Below the pieces are notes generated by a model that was given only the letters and a program-made list of their open reading frames with translations, ran no database searches and was not told the DNA's origin. Positions 42,049-53,890 of a stretch of DNA of 64,000 nt are shown here, piece by piece (positions within the stretch are counted from its first letter, which is position 1; each line of letters opens with the position of its first letter). Source of the stretch: Lithodes maja. Lineage: Eukaryota > Arthropoda > Malacostraca > Decapoda > Lithodidae. The translations under genes were made by a program, and so were the position numbers. The stretch is from NCBI GenBank assembly GCA_037953745.1, contig JBAKBP010013035.1, positions 1-64,000 of the forward strand, written 5' to 3'.

Positions 42049-43841
42049 TGTTACGACCGGCACAACGAAATAAACAAGGGCACTTAATATTGGACTAGAA
42101 GATAGGCTATATCTGCAACAACGGTACGCTAATTCCAAACCCTCGAACTATTAAGCCGGTGAACAAAACACTTAAACCCTCCAGAGTTAATCTACTGGAT
42201 AACGGGGTATCAATTAACTGGGTCTAGTGCACTTCTACAAAGGCTTGCCGGTGACGGCAAAGCCTACTCACAACAGGAGTACTTTACGTTAATAAAATAC
42301 TCTCAAGTAATAACAATGCTTAAATAAACTATAACAAGATTTAATAAAGGAGTATATGCTTACGTTAACTTTAGTGTGAGTCTGAACTCAACACTAAACT
42401 CTTCAATGCTCAATGAAAACACTGGAAGTCTAGTCCTACAGCAAACAGATATGGAATCTTCTGAAAACGTCTGATGCTCTAAGATGCTCGTCGAATATAG
42501 AACAGAAATAATGCAGGGGCAGGACACCAAAGCGTGTATCTTAAATACACCAACAAGTAGGATACATATATATAAAACAAGGGAGTGCAACAACTCTGTG
42601 ACAGCACTAATAACAGCCACTCAAAAACAGTACTTCCTTAGCCAACATAACAGCCAAACTGGGTTGTGCCCTATGCATCAACCTAGGCTAAAATAATATG
42701 TGAATAATTCCTAAAGCATTCACAGTTAAAGTTAATAAACACAATGCTGTCTTTCTTACTAATAAAGTCTAGCAGCGGTATAAAAGGTACAAGGAGCCTA
42801 GGCAGAGCGCAAGCATGCTCGTAGCCTACTACCTCCCCTGAACAGATTTCCCTTATGTTACGTTAAGTGACTAGGAGGCTCTCTTGGTAAGTCCAGATCT
42901 CAAGTATCTGGTCTTACCCTGGCGCTCCACAAAGGTCAACAAAATGAGGTAGCAAGCATACAAGCAAGAGTAGGCAAAAGCCCTTCGCTTGTATACTGCT
43001 ACGCTCGCAAAGGAAAAATATGCACACGGGTTACAGGCTACCTAGCTCCGTCGAAGTCGTACAGGCTCTGACTTGCCATATACATAACTCAGACAACGAC
43101 CAAAGGTACCCTCCACTGTCTAGCATTAAATAGTAGGAAAGAACAACCCAATAATTAGAAGCACCCAATACTATGATACCATGTGACTATGACTCTAATA
43201 ATCCCTAAAGCTAGTGCAAAACATATATGTGAGAACTGGTGCTGGTAATACGACTGCCCGACTATGGAAGTCGTATGCAGAACCAGAAGGGATGGATAAA
43301 TGAATAAAGATGAGAAGTATTGGAAAGAAGGAGTTCAGAGAGAGAAACAGCAGTAAAGAGGGTTAGATTGGGGACAGATTGCAAGGGACGTCTAGGACCA
43401 AGCACAACATACCAAGCTCTAAGGAGAGACGCGGAGAGGATGCCCGCTCCACCGAGCTAAGACAGCGGCCTCCAATCACAGACCACTACGTCATGAAGAG
43501 CAGGCGTCATATGACACGCCAGGCCAGCCGACCAATCACGAGCGTGGGAACCACCGCCCAAGCGAGGAATGCACACGTACATACACATGCACATACTACC
43601 ACCCCGCTCTCCCCTCCGACTCTCTTTCCTTAACTATCACACTACATATCTTATACTCTATCAATGATATAAAATACTTCCACATGTCACAGACAAGAAT
43701 AAAGGCAAACACTAATCTGTCTGTGACAACATGAACACTAGGAAAGAAAGAACATCGTTCTACGATTATTATAGCCCATTCCACTGCCCCGGCGAGCACT
43801 AGCGAGTACGAGCATATTCTGGCAAGCTGGCCAGCGTAACA
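42049..43841 (-). repeat. Family-B LTR 3 (5' LTR of right unit)
   Basis: TGTTACGACCGGC...GCCAGCGTAACA, 1793 bp, uninterrupted. Followed by AGCT, which does not match the bases left of LTR 1. Confidence 0.92.
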
Positions 43842-44390
43842 AGCTCTTAAGAGGGCAGGCCTAAAAAACACCTTTTAAAAGGCCCCAGTAGCACTTAAAA
43901 AAAAAAAATCTCCATACCTCATATCATTTATCCACATGTGTCAATATCCCCCCCCCCCGCCCCCCCTCCCCTTCAGTTATCACCTATTTTTCCACTTATT
44001 ACCATCTTTATTGGTGTATTTATCATGCCAATATCTCCAAACCCGGTCTGAGTCTGCTCATGTTGCTAGAGAGGGTATACAGTATATACGCGAGAATGAG
44101 GGAGGGAAGGTTCAGTGTGGCTGTAGGCTTCAAAGAGGGAGGGTGTACATCGTGGCTGGCTCATAACTCATGACTGGAGCGGCTGACTATAATTCGCGAT
44201 TTTGACCAGAAAAATGATATTCCCACTTGTTTTATTGTTGTTACAGGTTACTATCTTCATAGTAAAGGTAAAATAGGCGCATATGAATAAGTAATAACGA
44301 TATTTATCGTACAATGACGATTTTAGGCGGGAAAGAGGCCTAATATGATCGCCCAGAACAGTGGTGTTCACTATACACAGCTCGTTCTTT
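43842..44390 (+). mobile_element. piggyBac-type MITE remnant, left end lost
   Basis: Colinear with the MITE at 59263-59890: shared CAGTTATCACCTATTTT, CGATTTTGACCA, TTTTATTGTTGTT(A/T)CAGGTTA and ATAGGCGCATATG. It ends at a TTAA (44391-44394) like that MITE, but the left terminal 60 bases are missing. It begins instead near CTCTTAAGAG, which corresponds to an internal motif of the piggyBac left end. Includes a C-run at 43950-43960. No gene. Confidence 0.7.
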
Positions 44391-44579
44391 ATAGGTTAAT
44401 AGCATATTAGGCCTTTTATAATCTTAACTTACTTACAACTTGCAATCTTACTATTCACGATCTAATCTTCCTACGCCGTACCGCGGGAATGACCATTAGA
44501 CTATCGTATCTACCTAGGCACGTCACAGAGACGTACGTTAGCAAATAAATTGCCTATCTCTATCGTAATACACGATACA
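44391..44579 (-). repeat. BEL (minus) 3' LTR, truncated
   Basis: TTAATAGCATATTAGGCC through CACGATACA matches 51024-51210. The minus strand just outside reads GTGGGGGGAG, a good polypurine tract. Confidence 0.85.
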
Positions 44580-44614
44580 CTCCCCCCACAAGAAAACCTG
44601 AACCCCACCTTAAA

Positions 44615-46957
44615 TTAAAGTTGCCCAGAGGCTATCTTCTGACACCACATTTCAACGGCGCCAGCAGCAGCGCTTCTGGGACACGTCCCGGTCCGAGGTT
44701 GATCACCATCAGTAAGAAGTGAATTGTCACGTTGAGAATCCTCGGACCCAGAAATATCGGGTGGAGCCTCAGATTGTAAAGCGGAATCGAGCTCCAAAGC
44801 GTACAAACGTGAGATTGGACGAACAGTAGTTCCAGTGGCTGTCTTCAATAGCGCCACCCGTTTTACAGAGCCTACCCCCTTCTACACCTCCAACACGCGG
44901 CCTAATTTCCAGTACAAACGAGGACTATCTTCTCTTATTAAAACCATTTCACCAACAGTAGGTGCCGATGGTCTACCAGAGGGTTTGATACTCCTTTCCC
45001 TCAAGGCTAGCAGATATTCGTTAATCCTCCTTTTTCTAATGTCCTCGATTCCCTTTGATATATACTGGTATCGCTTAGACACCGCTGCTTCAGAGTACAA
45101 CGAAGGATCCTCTAGTAGTCTAGTTCTACAATTGACTGGAAATCGGACGGAAATGCAGTCAATGGTTTACCGTAGAGTAAGTGAGCTGGCGTTAATGGTA
45201 GTGGTTCTTGCAGGTCGGTGTACACATATGTGAGCGGACGATCATTCATGACTGCTTCTATTTTGGTGAGGACTGTCATCAACTCACTCTTCTTCAATGG
45301 AGCACGTCCTACTACCGCTCTTAGTCCTGATTTAACTATGCCGCCACACTGTTCCCACATTCCACCAAACCAAGGTGCCTTAACTGGGTTGAACCTCCAT
45401 TCGCTCTTCTTTTCTCCAATAAAAGCGATGATTGTAGGATCACTGCTCATATTCTTGAGGTATCTAGATGCCTGGATAAAGTAGGAGCATTGTTGCTAAG
45501 TACTAGTTGAGGGAATGAACAACGTGCACAAAATCGTCTAAATTACGCATAAATTCCTCGCTAGACATATTGTCACATAATTGTAAGTGTACCGCTCGAG
45601 GCGTTGCACAGGTAAACAATAATATATAGACCTTATCTTGCTCTTTCATCTTTAATGCACCTGTGTAATCTAACCCTACAGCTTGGAAAGGCTCGATATG
45701 TTTTACACAGCATTCAGGTAAAGGCGGAGCTGGTCCAGTCAAATAAGGTTTACCCTTTAGTCTCTGGCATATCACACACTTCCTTACTACACGTCGAGCA
45801 ACTTGTCGAACTCTGGGTATCCACCATGTGAGACGCAAATTTGATATGATGTGATAGACCCTGTAGTGTTTTACTTCCCTATGTGCACGTACGACCAATA
45901 GGTCAGTAACGTGATGTCTTGCTGGCATAAGTATAGGACGATTTGTGCCGTCCGTTACACCTGACCACTTCAGGCGAGCCTCACACCTGATGAGGTCATT
46001 ATTTAGGTGCAACCTCAGTTGACGCACTAAGTTAGGCATCATTAACTTATTAGAGCTTTGCAAAGATTCTAATTCATTAGAAAAGGTTTTTGCTTGAACC
46101 CATTTAATCAAAGTTACTTCAGCTGCTTTATATTCATGAGCATTAATGATGTAACCCTTATTGCAAAGTTGGCCCGTTACTTTAACCTTGATATTGGATA
46201 CAAATTTCAACACCCAAGCTACAACTCTGATTAATTTATTATAGTCACCGAATCTTGCCCACTCTATTACTGGATCCGGTGGCTCATTTGGTTGGGCTGT
46301 AACTGTCACTGTTTCCAGTGGTAGAAGTCCCTCACCAACAGCTTGCCATATCGTCCATTCATTGTCAAGGAGCAGCCAATTTGGACCATGCCACCACAAT
46401 TCGGACTTTATCAACTGGTTAGCCGTTATACCCTTAGTTATGAGATCACTAGGGTTGTCTTTTGTATTGACATAGTGATATGCATCGTCTGGCAATAGGG
46501 CCCTAATCTCATCTACCCTATTCCGCACATATACTGGCAGAGACTTCTTGCTATGTACCCAGTTGAGTACTACTTGACTATCGCACCATACGTGAACGGC
46601 TTCAATATTCAACTTGCTCTCGTACGCTGCGCGTACATGTTGCACCAGACGTGCTAATAGCAGCATGGCAGTCAATTCCATTTTAGGGATAGTTACTTTC
46701 TTGACCGGTGCTACCTTGGCCCGGGCTGTAACTAAATGCACCCTAAATGAAGTAATGACATAAATGGCTACCCAGTATGCCGTGGTGCTAGCATCGCAAA
46801 ACGTATGTAATGTAACGTCACCAAATGCCGCCACCTTACGAGGTAGCTGTTTAGTATATAGGATGTCATACTCTTTCAACAATAATGTCCCTTGATCATT
46901 TAAGTCCTCGGGCAAACTGTCATCCCATCCTACGTTTCGTCTCCAAACTTCCTGCAT
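44615..46957 (-). pseudogene. BEL (minus) RNase H, integrase and C-terminal region
   Basis: Three frames in series (46957-45503, 45450-45112, 45100-44615). The first holds RNase H landmarks LHTFCDASTTAYWVA, IPKMELTAMLL, WCDSQVVLNW and DNPSDLITKG. The integrase zinc finger follows (HREVKHYRVYH, CVICQRLKG) with the first core motif VGLDYTGAL. The second frame holds APWFGGMWEQ and NDRPLTYVYTDL. The last has the post-integrase LYALELD and ends GQL, as in the plus-strand BEL. The segment with the second integrase Asp falls in the break near 45450-45500. Not functional as it stands. Confidence 0.85.
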
Positions 46958-47244
46958 CAGACTCTTATGGTAACGGGTAATGCTAGACCCAAAGGATAAA
47001 AAAATTGCGAAACTTTGCTCAACAGACTTCTCTTCGAGTGCGTTCCTGTCTGCTGAACAAAAGACTTTGTTTGAAAGGTTAGAATGTGTTGTATTGGTTG
47101 CCAGATCATCCCCTAATTTCTGGTATTTTCCTGGTTATGAGATGCCGTACCGTCCATCTGAATTAAATGCTGAAGATTTTCGCTGTTAGTAACCCACTCG
47201 CGGAGAAATAAATGAGCTTCTGTAAACAATCTACGTGCTTTCCA

Positions 47245-48636
47245 CTAGGTATGTAACAATTCATCCTGACTATCGCTAGAACCCTGCAAATTGTCTATAT
47301 ACAACCCGCGAGATAGTTTATTAGTGTCCTCATGAGTATTTGACAGATGTTTCTTCATTGTGGCATTTAACAAAAACTGTGAGCATGTAGCACCAAAGAG
47401 TACGACCCGAAAACGGTAGATCACGACCAGACTTCCAGAATCGCTAATGTCTTCTAACCAAAGAAAGCGAGTGACATCTCTATCTTCCTCCTGCAATTTG
47501 ACCATCAAGAAGGCTTTCTCAATATCACTGGTAAAAGCATATTGCCCCAGTCTAAATTGCAAGCGGTGTTGAGACAAATCCGACACCATGGACGGGCCAG
47601 TCAGTAAGCAATAATTTAGACTGGATTACAAAGGAGTACAAAGGAAATCCAGCAACAACAGGTCTGGTGACCCTTCTAGGCTGCTTATCCTCCAAAACAC
47701 TGAGGATCAATTGTCCAAACAGTACCGAGCAGTCATACACCACCCGTATTGGTGTGGTGGCACTGTCGTTTTCACCCCATGATGGGCTAGGTAGTGAACC
47801 CTACCCTTCCTAATTGGTTCTTTCAGATCGCCTCGTTTTATGAAGCCCCGGTCTAAGTAGTTCCGAAATACATCGTCATACGCCTGGCGTGTGCTCGGTT
47901 CATGTGTTAATTTACGTTGTAATGCGCGCAAGCGACCCAATGCCAATCCATAATTTGTTGGCAGGCTCATCTCACTATCTTTCCAGGGTAGACTAACCTT
48001 GTATTGTTTTTCTGCGGCACAATAGCTCACAGACTCCTCAAAGTTCTTTATCGCAATTTCCGAGTCATAATCAGTCTCCACAGGATTAATGCTTATGTGA
48101 TCTAATTTCCACAGTCTTTCCAGGTCGAACTCGGCAGTCCTTTTAGGGTCACTAGGTTGGGAATCTTCCCTTCCCAACTCCTCTGCCGCGGCTACATTCA
48201 CCCTTAGTATAGAGACCGTGTCGACCAGGATGTTTGACTGAGTGGTATGTACCTTTCCGCTCATGCAATAACCAAATTTAGTGGGGATTAGAATTACACC
48301 ACACATTCTTTTAAATCCAGGGTATACTACATCATAATAGTGATCCACACACACCAAGTAGAACATGCACATCACTTTGATCTCCCATGGGATCTGACAA
48401 GTTAACCCCTTTGCTACATGTTCCACCTTCTTCACTCCTACAGATACATATTCTGGTAGGGTGTCTACTACGATACATGTCATAAAGTACCTTTGTTTAC
48501 GGTAAAAATAGGAAATCTCCGCTATTTCGTACTCTTGTTTGTCAGTAACCCCCGTAAAGCCCTACAGTCGAAGAGTCTCAGCCCCTACGATTCGGTGCTT
48601 AAGTCCCATTAATATGGACCTTGTAATAAAGGACCG
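47245..48636 (-). pseudogene. BEL (minus) protease end and reverse transcriptase
   Basis: Frames 48483-47707 and 47589-47245, with the protease body readable upstream to about 48600 through a stop. RT motifs: FNLERLWKLDHI-type spacer, LALGRLRALQRKL, YLAHHGV, FTSDIEKAFLMVKL (first catalytic Asp) and FGATCSQFLLNATMKKHL, then GLYIDNLQG where other RTs have YxDD. The frame is lost after 47245. The plus-strand BEL has YIDS at the same place. Confidence 0.82.
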
Positions 48637-49040
48637 TTAAGACCCCTGATCGAGAAGCACCCGACAAACTTTGTTAATGTCATTACTTTCCATGGGAATC
48701 CTTGTAGTGGGCAATATTGTGATGTCTTTCGTACTACCTAATGTCAAAGTTGTAGTACCCTCTGGTTTGTCATCTTTGCTTTTGTCAATGGTAGGACACA
48801 ACTTATCGAAGTGATTTCCTTTACAGTGACGACAAGGCCTTAAGTACGTAGCAGTACATTGCCCTTGCTTACCATGTTCTCTACTCAGACAACCTGCACA
48901 TAGCTTCAACCTTTTCGCTTGTGCTAATTTTAACTCATTTTTTGGGTATTTTACACAGAAACTCCATTAATTTTATGCTTGTTCTTATTACAAAGTTTAC
49001 ATAAAGTCTGTGCGGGTTTCGTGTATGTGCCCTCTTTCTT
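48637..49040 (-). pseudogene. BEL (minus) Gag zinc knuckles and protease start
   Basis: CKLCNKNKH (near 49010) is followed by CAGCLSREHGKQGQC and CRHCKGNHFDKLC. These are the repeated knuckles typical of BEL Gag, as in the plus-strand copy. It ends at LLDQGS, the protease active site, then a stop at 48637. Confidence 0.8.
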
Positions 49041-49124
49041 TCCCTTTGTCCCCATCGTCATACTTACAGTCCCCCCTCATTTCAACATTCCCACTCCCTC
49101 CCAACACATTCATTCTACCATTGT

Positions 49125-49983
49125 TCAACTGTAAATTACTGATTTCTTTACTGAACTGAGTTTTAACTCACCCAGATCATATGATCTGACCTTGTCGAGT
49201 ATTGCCATAGGAAGCTGCTGTCTTAGTATAATAACTATCATTTCCTGTGAGGTCAGCCCTAGGGTGTCTAGTGATCGAGTATGGCATTCCATGTCTGCTC
49301 TAAATTTTGCTAAATCATCGACCTTGTATTTTGGTTCTGTCAGATTTAACAAGGCGACGACATGGGCCATTTTCAATTGTTCCCGATCCCCATATGCTGA
49401 CTAATAATTGTACTGCCTCAAGATAACTAGCACCTACTACCGCGAAACTCTCTATTAGATGTAAGGCCTCTCCTTCCATTTGTCATTTCAGGTAATGAAA
49501 TTTCCGGACATTATCCAAAGTGGATTCATGCATGGTAGATCTAAATACGTCCCAAAAGGCTAACCACTCTGTCAAATTACCCCCAAATGTAGGTAGATTG
49601 AGCTTTGGGAGGTGTACAGTATGTTTTGGATCAGCCCTTCTTTGGGCATTGTTATCGCCTCCCTTCTTGTTCACGACAGCGCGCTGTAACAAGTGCTTCG
49701 CTTTGAAGACTGTTTCATCATATAGGGCGCGATTTTCACACTCAGCTACTATCTCATCATCCTCCGTCATGCTTGCCACAATCACCTCACTTAGAGCAAC
49801 AATACGGCTATGTGTAACCTGGACATTATCTAGTCTAGCCTCCAATTCCTCGAGGTCAGCAGTAGTGATGAAAGTATTGACATCGACTATTATTCTATTT
49901 AATACTCCCCGAAGTCCTGCCCTCTGATTTTTCAGAGCTTTACTTTGCACCCCACCAGACGGTATCTCCTCTGATTTACTCAT
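49125..49983 (-). pseudogene. BEL (minus) Gag
   Basis: ATG at 49983 (MSKSEEIPSGG). It includes a helical N-terminal region and LPKLNLPTFGGNLTEWLAFWDVFRSTMH, the signature of BEL/Pao and related Gag proteins (PF03564-like). A stop at 49483 and a frame change precede DLAKFRADMECHTRSLDTLG (49376-49125). Confidence 0.85.
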
Positions 49984-50408
49984 TTTTATACAAACCTGTA
50001 GGCTATCTACACTTTACAATGCTACAATGTTATATCACCACGGCAAATTAGTAGCCTAGTCAAGAGATGCCGAACGGCAGACTTCTTTGTTATGGAGAGA
50101 AAATAGTACACTAAATGGGCAATACCTAAACTAAAAGGCCATAATGAACAAAGAAAATGTTACGTCAGGTCAGGTATCATAGGAAGTCTGAAAAAATTAA
50201 ATGACAGATTATTATTGGAGGAAAATTATAGGCGGGATGCAAGATTTCGGGAGGCGCAACGACACAACTCTGCATTCCGGCTCAAACCATCGCTTGGTTA
50301 GTCCTACCAGTTTATCATAGAGTTGTTCCTGCATCCTGTTGTATGTCCCCTTGCTCATTGCCTTAAAAAATCCCTTGGCAGTAGCTAAATCCCGGGTCTG
50401 GGAACCAA
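49984..50408 (-). other. BEL (minus) leader with primer-binding site
   Basis: No gene. Directly inside the 5' LTR the minus strand reads TTGGTTCCCAGACCCGGGA, which looks like the complement of a tRNA 3' end (TGG then an acceptor and T-stem strand). Confidence 0.65.
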
Positions 50409-51210
50409 TGTGGTATTATATCAGTGGAAGCTAATTATATATCTAAGCTATAATCCAAACAAATCAATCTAAGTCAAATTACTCTAAGTCTAAATTGAAT
50501 TTAATCTGAATTTAAGCTAAATGACATCCAAAGGTCACTCACATATGTTTATATTTAATCAGGGTTCTAAGGGTTAATTATACTCCAGGATTCAACTCAC
50601 CAATATCTCCACGTGGCAATGAGGCAAGGGAAAAATGCCGACCCAATATGGCGGACGACGGGGAGAGATTAGCCGGCCCAATAGCACAGCTCAAGGAAAG
50701 AACAAATGATTATGATATGTTAATGGACATGAGTAGAAATGCTTAGCTGTTAGTCATTGCATCGATGAGAGCGTCGTTGTAATGTAGATGTGTGTATTGC
50801 TGGCAGTGTACTGTGAATAAAGGCACAATAGCACGATCAAATGAGACGAAAATTATATGTTTATAGGGTGAAGTCTGTGGAAGCTCTGAGGTTCCCCGGA
50901 CCTCAATCTTGCTGCCTTGGCAAACGCCAGGCGGGAAAACTATCATACCGCGTCTAGGTTGCCTAATACGATAAATTAATATATACAATAAATTCATATA
51001 TACTACATAAGACCGTATCAATATTGCTTAATAGCATATTAGGCCTTTTATAATCTTAACTTACTTACAACTTGCAATCTTATTGTTCACGATCTAATCT
51101 TCCTGCGCCGTACCCGCGGGAATGACCGTTAGACTATCGTATCTACCTAGGCACGTCACAGAGACATACGTTAGCACATAAATTGCCTATCTCTATCGTA
51201 TTACACGATA
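50409..51210 (-). repeat. BEL (minus) 5' LTR
   Basis: TGTGGTATTATATCAG...TTACACGATA on the plus strand. Its last ~190 bp match the surviving part of the 3' LTR at 44391-44579. Confidence 0.82.
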
Positions 51211-51224
51211 AACCTCTACCAGCA

Positions 51225-51983
51225 AAGATGTTAATTTCCTTTTTGTGATGCGCTTGCCTGTACTATTAAAGCAGAGAGCTCCCGGTTGCTTAGGCTGGGA
51301 TACTCTCAACAACTTAATAAGAGATTGTACTGGGCATAATATATGATGAGTATCCCCTCGCTTAAGCGCCGGGATCGTGAAATCAGAAAAACATAATCAC
51401 TATGCTAATTTTTTGCAATAAAAGTGGGTGACGGCGCAATTTGGACATTAATATTGCGCCGCCCAAACCTGAGACAATTAGGTTTGCTGCTCATCGCCGC
51501 CAGCTCAGGCACCCGGTTACCTGTGGCCAACGACATAAGGAACACAGCCTTCTTTATGATTGAATCAAAATCTGGAGCGTGATTATACTTTGGAGAATGA
51601 AGTAAAGACAATGCTTTGTCTAGCGACCAGGTAGGCATGAGATGACGGGGTGGTGGGCGAAGCTTAAAACATGCACGCATAAAACCCATCTCCTCCGCCT
51701 GTGGCACAGATAGACCCGTTAAATCATAAAAGGGATTTCTAATTGCTGACAAATGTTTTTTTAAGTGTTATAACGGAAAGGCGTTTATGTTCGAATAAGT
51801 AGTCAAGGTATTTGAAATTAATGCTACTGATGCGTCAGTTTGAGCCGTTTCCACTATCGAGGTTGTAAATGATTTCCAATGTGAATGGTATTGATGCCTG
51901 GTAGACATAATGTACTGATTTAGAAATGTATTAGTTACACTTTCACCGTAAGGAGTTAACCATTTTGCCTTCTGAATGTCCAA
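51225..51983 (-). pseudogene. DIRS tyrosine recombinase, C-terminus lost
   Basis: Frames 51983-51768 and 51752-51405 plus a third readable frame to ~51225. The N-terminal core-binding region is TPYGESVTNTFLNQYI; the catalytic domain has PPRHLMPTWSLDKAL and LMSLATGNRVPELAAM, where the Arg of GNR is the first catalytic residue. The third frame gives LKRGDTHHILCPVQSL. The HxxR and Tyr boxes are missing because the BEL LTR begins at 51210. Such recombinases integrate circular cDNA without target duplication. Confidence 0.85.
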
Positions 51984-51999
51984 AATACAAAAGTCAGCG

Positions 52000-53846
52000 A
52001 GGTCTCGAGTTTGACAATTGTCTCCAAGTGGAAGTACGAGATCGGGAGTGACACCGGGTTCTCACACCACATCTTCAACTGGTGGTACCACACCTGAGCC
52101 GGCCACAGGGGCGCGATTATCGAGACTATGCCCTGATAATCTCGTAGTTTGCTAACTACTTGACACATGAGTAAAGCGTCTGGAGGTGGAAACAGATACA
52201 TGGAATTCCATCTGTTACAATCCTTCCTCAATGCGTCTGGACCCCCGCCGAAGTTACTTCCCGGCGGGTTACATAGAAACGAAGTTTGTTGTTTTCCTTG
52301 AACGCGAATAAGTCCACTTGTGGACGGTATGGCTCTGCAATCATCTTGTTGAAAATGGTTTGCTTGAGAGACAATTCTACTATTGTGATCTGTCTCCATG
52401 ACAGGGCGTCTGCCCAGACGTTGGCTACGCCCGCCAGGTATGATGCGCGAAGATGAATGTTCAGCTTTTCTGCCAGAACAAAAATCTTTTCAGACAACTC
52501 TAGCAATGTCCGAGACCTCGTTGACCCCTGTTTTTGGATGCATGATACTGCATTCAAATTGCCCATTCGAAAGGCTAGTGATTTCCCTTGCAAAGTGTAA
52601 CCGTGAGCATGTAGGAAAATTAAGGGGACTATCAACTCTTTCGCATTTATGTGAAAATTTTCGGATTGGGACCAAAGCCCTTGACCCTGATGGCCTACGC
52701 TCGATTAATAACCCCAACCTATTGTCCCTGAAGCATCTGTGTCTATCAATACCGTAGGTGGAGGAGACGTCCACGTCATTATTGAATGCAATGTTTCCTG
52801 CCTCGCCCAAACCGATAGTAAATTGTGGATTAATGCCGGAAATCACCATAACTTTCCCGCCGGCAACAGCGGAAAATGTTTGTTTCCTTCCAAGATTAAT
52901 CTCTTTACTTTCAACCGGCCCAACTTTACAGTAAGTTGAATCCAGTTGAGAGAGCCGACCAGAGACTCTGACGTCCTCGTGGTTGTCAGACTGTGGAGAA
53001 AACAAAACAATTTCTTTCGAAATCTGTTTCGATTGTCCACACTCTGACTGAGAGTCAGATGTGCTGTGTCCCAGACCAGCCCTATCCACTGAATTACCCT
53101 TGTTGGGACAAGGTTCAACTTTGCCAAGTTGATCTGAACCCCAGGGATTGTACATGATCTAGAATTTGAGTTACATGATTTTGGCATTGACTCTCTGATT
53201 CTGCCACCACTAGCCAGTCGTCTAGGTACCACAACACTTTGATTCCCTGACTTAAAAGTGGTAGTAATGCTTGTCGGACTAATTTGGTAAATATTCTTGG
53301 TGCTAGGTTCAACCCGAAAGGCAACCGTTGAAAGACATAAGTCTTATGCTCTATCCTCAAGGCGAGGAATTTTTGGAACCGTTTGTTAACCGGGACATGC
53401 CAATAGGCTTCTGTCAGGTCTAAAGAACACATCCAACCTTGTGGCGGAAGTGTTAGCCTGATTTGATTCACAGTGAGCATCGTGAACGATGCGTTGTGAA
53501 TGTGTTGGTTCAAATGAGACAGGTCTACGACTGGTCTCATCTGAACACTGTCCCTCTTTGGTACGAGAAAAAGCTTGGACGTGTAAACTGGGCAAGTTGG
53601 ATTGACCGGGACAATGATATGCTTGGTGATCATTTCCTGGACTAGTGGCTCCACCTCTAAATAAACATGATTGATCTCGAATGGTTGACGTAAACGAGGC
53701 CGTCGGAGCCATTGCCAGGTTATGCCCTTGTGTACCACTGTCCGTTCCCTAGTTCGCAGGGGCCAAGCCCAGTGACACGCCCGAAATGACCCAGGTACTT
53801 GACTGGGCTTGTCCGGCGTAACTACACTCTGATCCAACTCGCCCAC
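52000..53846 (-). pseudogene. DIRS reverse transcriptase and RNase H
   Basis: The RT frame 53846-53115 is 243 residues: IIVPVNPTCPVYTSKLFLVPK, RPVVDLSHLN, CSLDLTEAYWHVPV (first Asp), QRLPFGLNLAPRIFTKL and WYLDDWLVVAES (catalytic YLDD). It breaks frame at about 53130. RNase H is spread over shifted frames; 52635-52228 holds GNLNAVSCIQKQGSTRS, EKLNIHLRASYLAGVANVWADALS (last Asp) and VDLFAF. VSIIAPLWPAQVWYHQLK (52130-52070) is the usual DIRS segment between RNase H and the recombinase. RT itself looks intact but the whole is not. Confidence 0.87.
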
Positions 53847-53890
53847 GATAGGCCCCGGGAGTGAGAGAGTTTGTGATATGTCTAGTTATT

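Larger units (their letters stand above)
14534..43841 (-). mobile_element. Gypsy family-B tandem array: LTR-internal-LTR-internal-LTR
   Basis: Three family-B LTRs lie in the same orientation: 14534-16324 (1791 bp), 30191-30317 plus 35946-37612 (split by piggyBac; 1794 bp when the insert and one TTAA are left out), and 42049-43841 (1793 bp). They enclose two internal regions, 16325-30190 (with element A inside) and 37613-42048 (4436 bp). With the insertion removed, the first internal region is about 4.42 kb, matching the second. All run on the minus strand. The middle LTR serves as 5' LTR of the left unit and 3' LTR of the right unit. The outer flanks (CCAT and AGCT) do not form a target duplication. 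Confidence 0.9.
44391..51210 (-). mobile_element. BEL/Pao retrotransposon, minus strand, degenerate
   Basis: Bounded by homologous LTR sequence at both ends: 44391-44579 (only the last ~190 bp survive) and 50409-51210 (full, ~800 bp). Gag, zinc knuckles, protease, RT, RNase H and integrase are readable in order on the minus strand with several frameshifts. It lies inside the DIRS element (its right LTR abuts the DIRS recombinase). The left LTR is cut by a MITE remnant, so no target duplication can be read. Confidence 0.88.
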
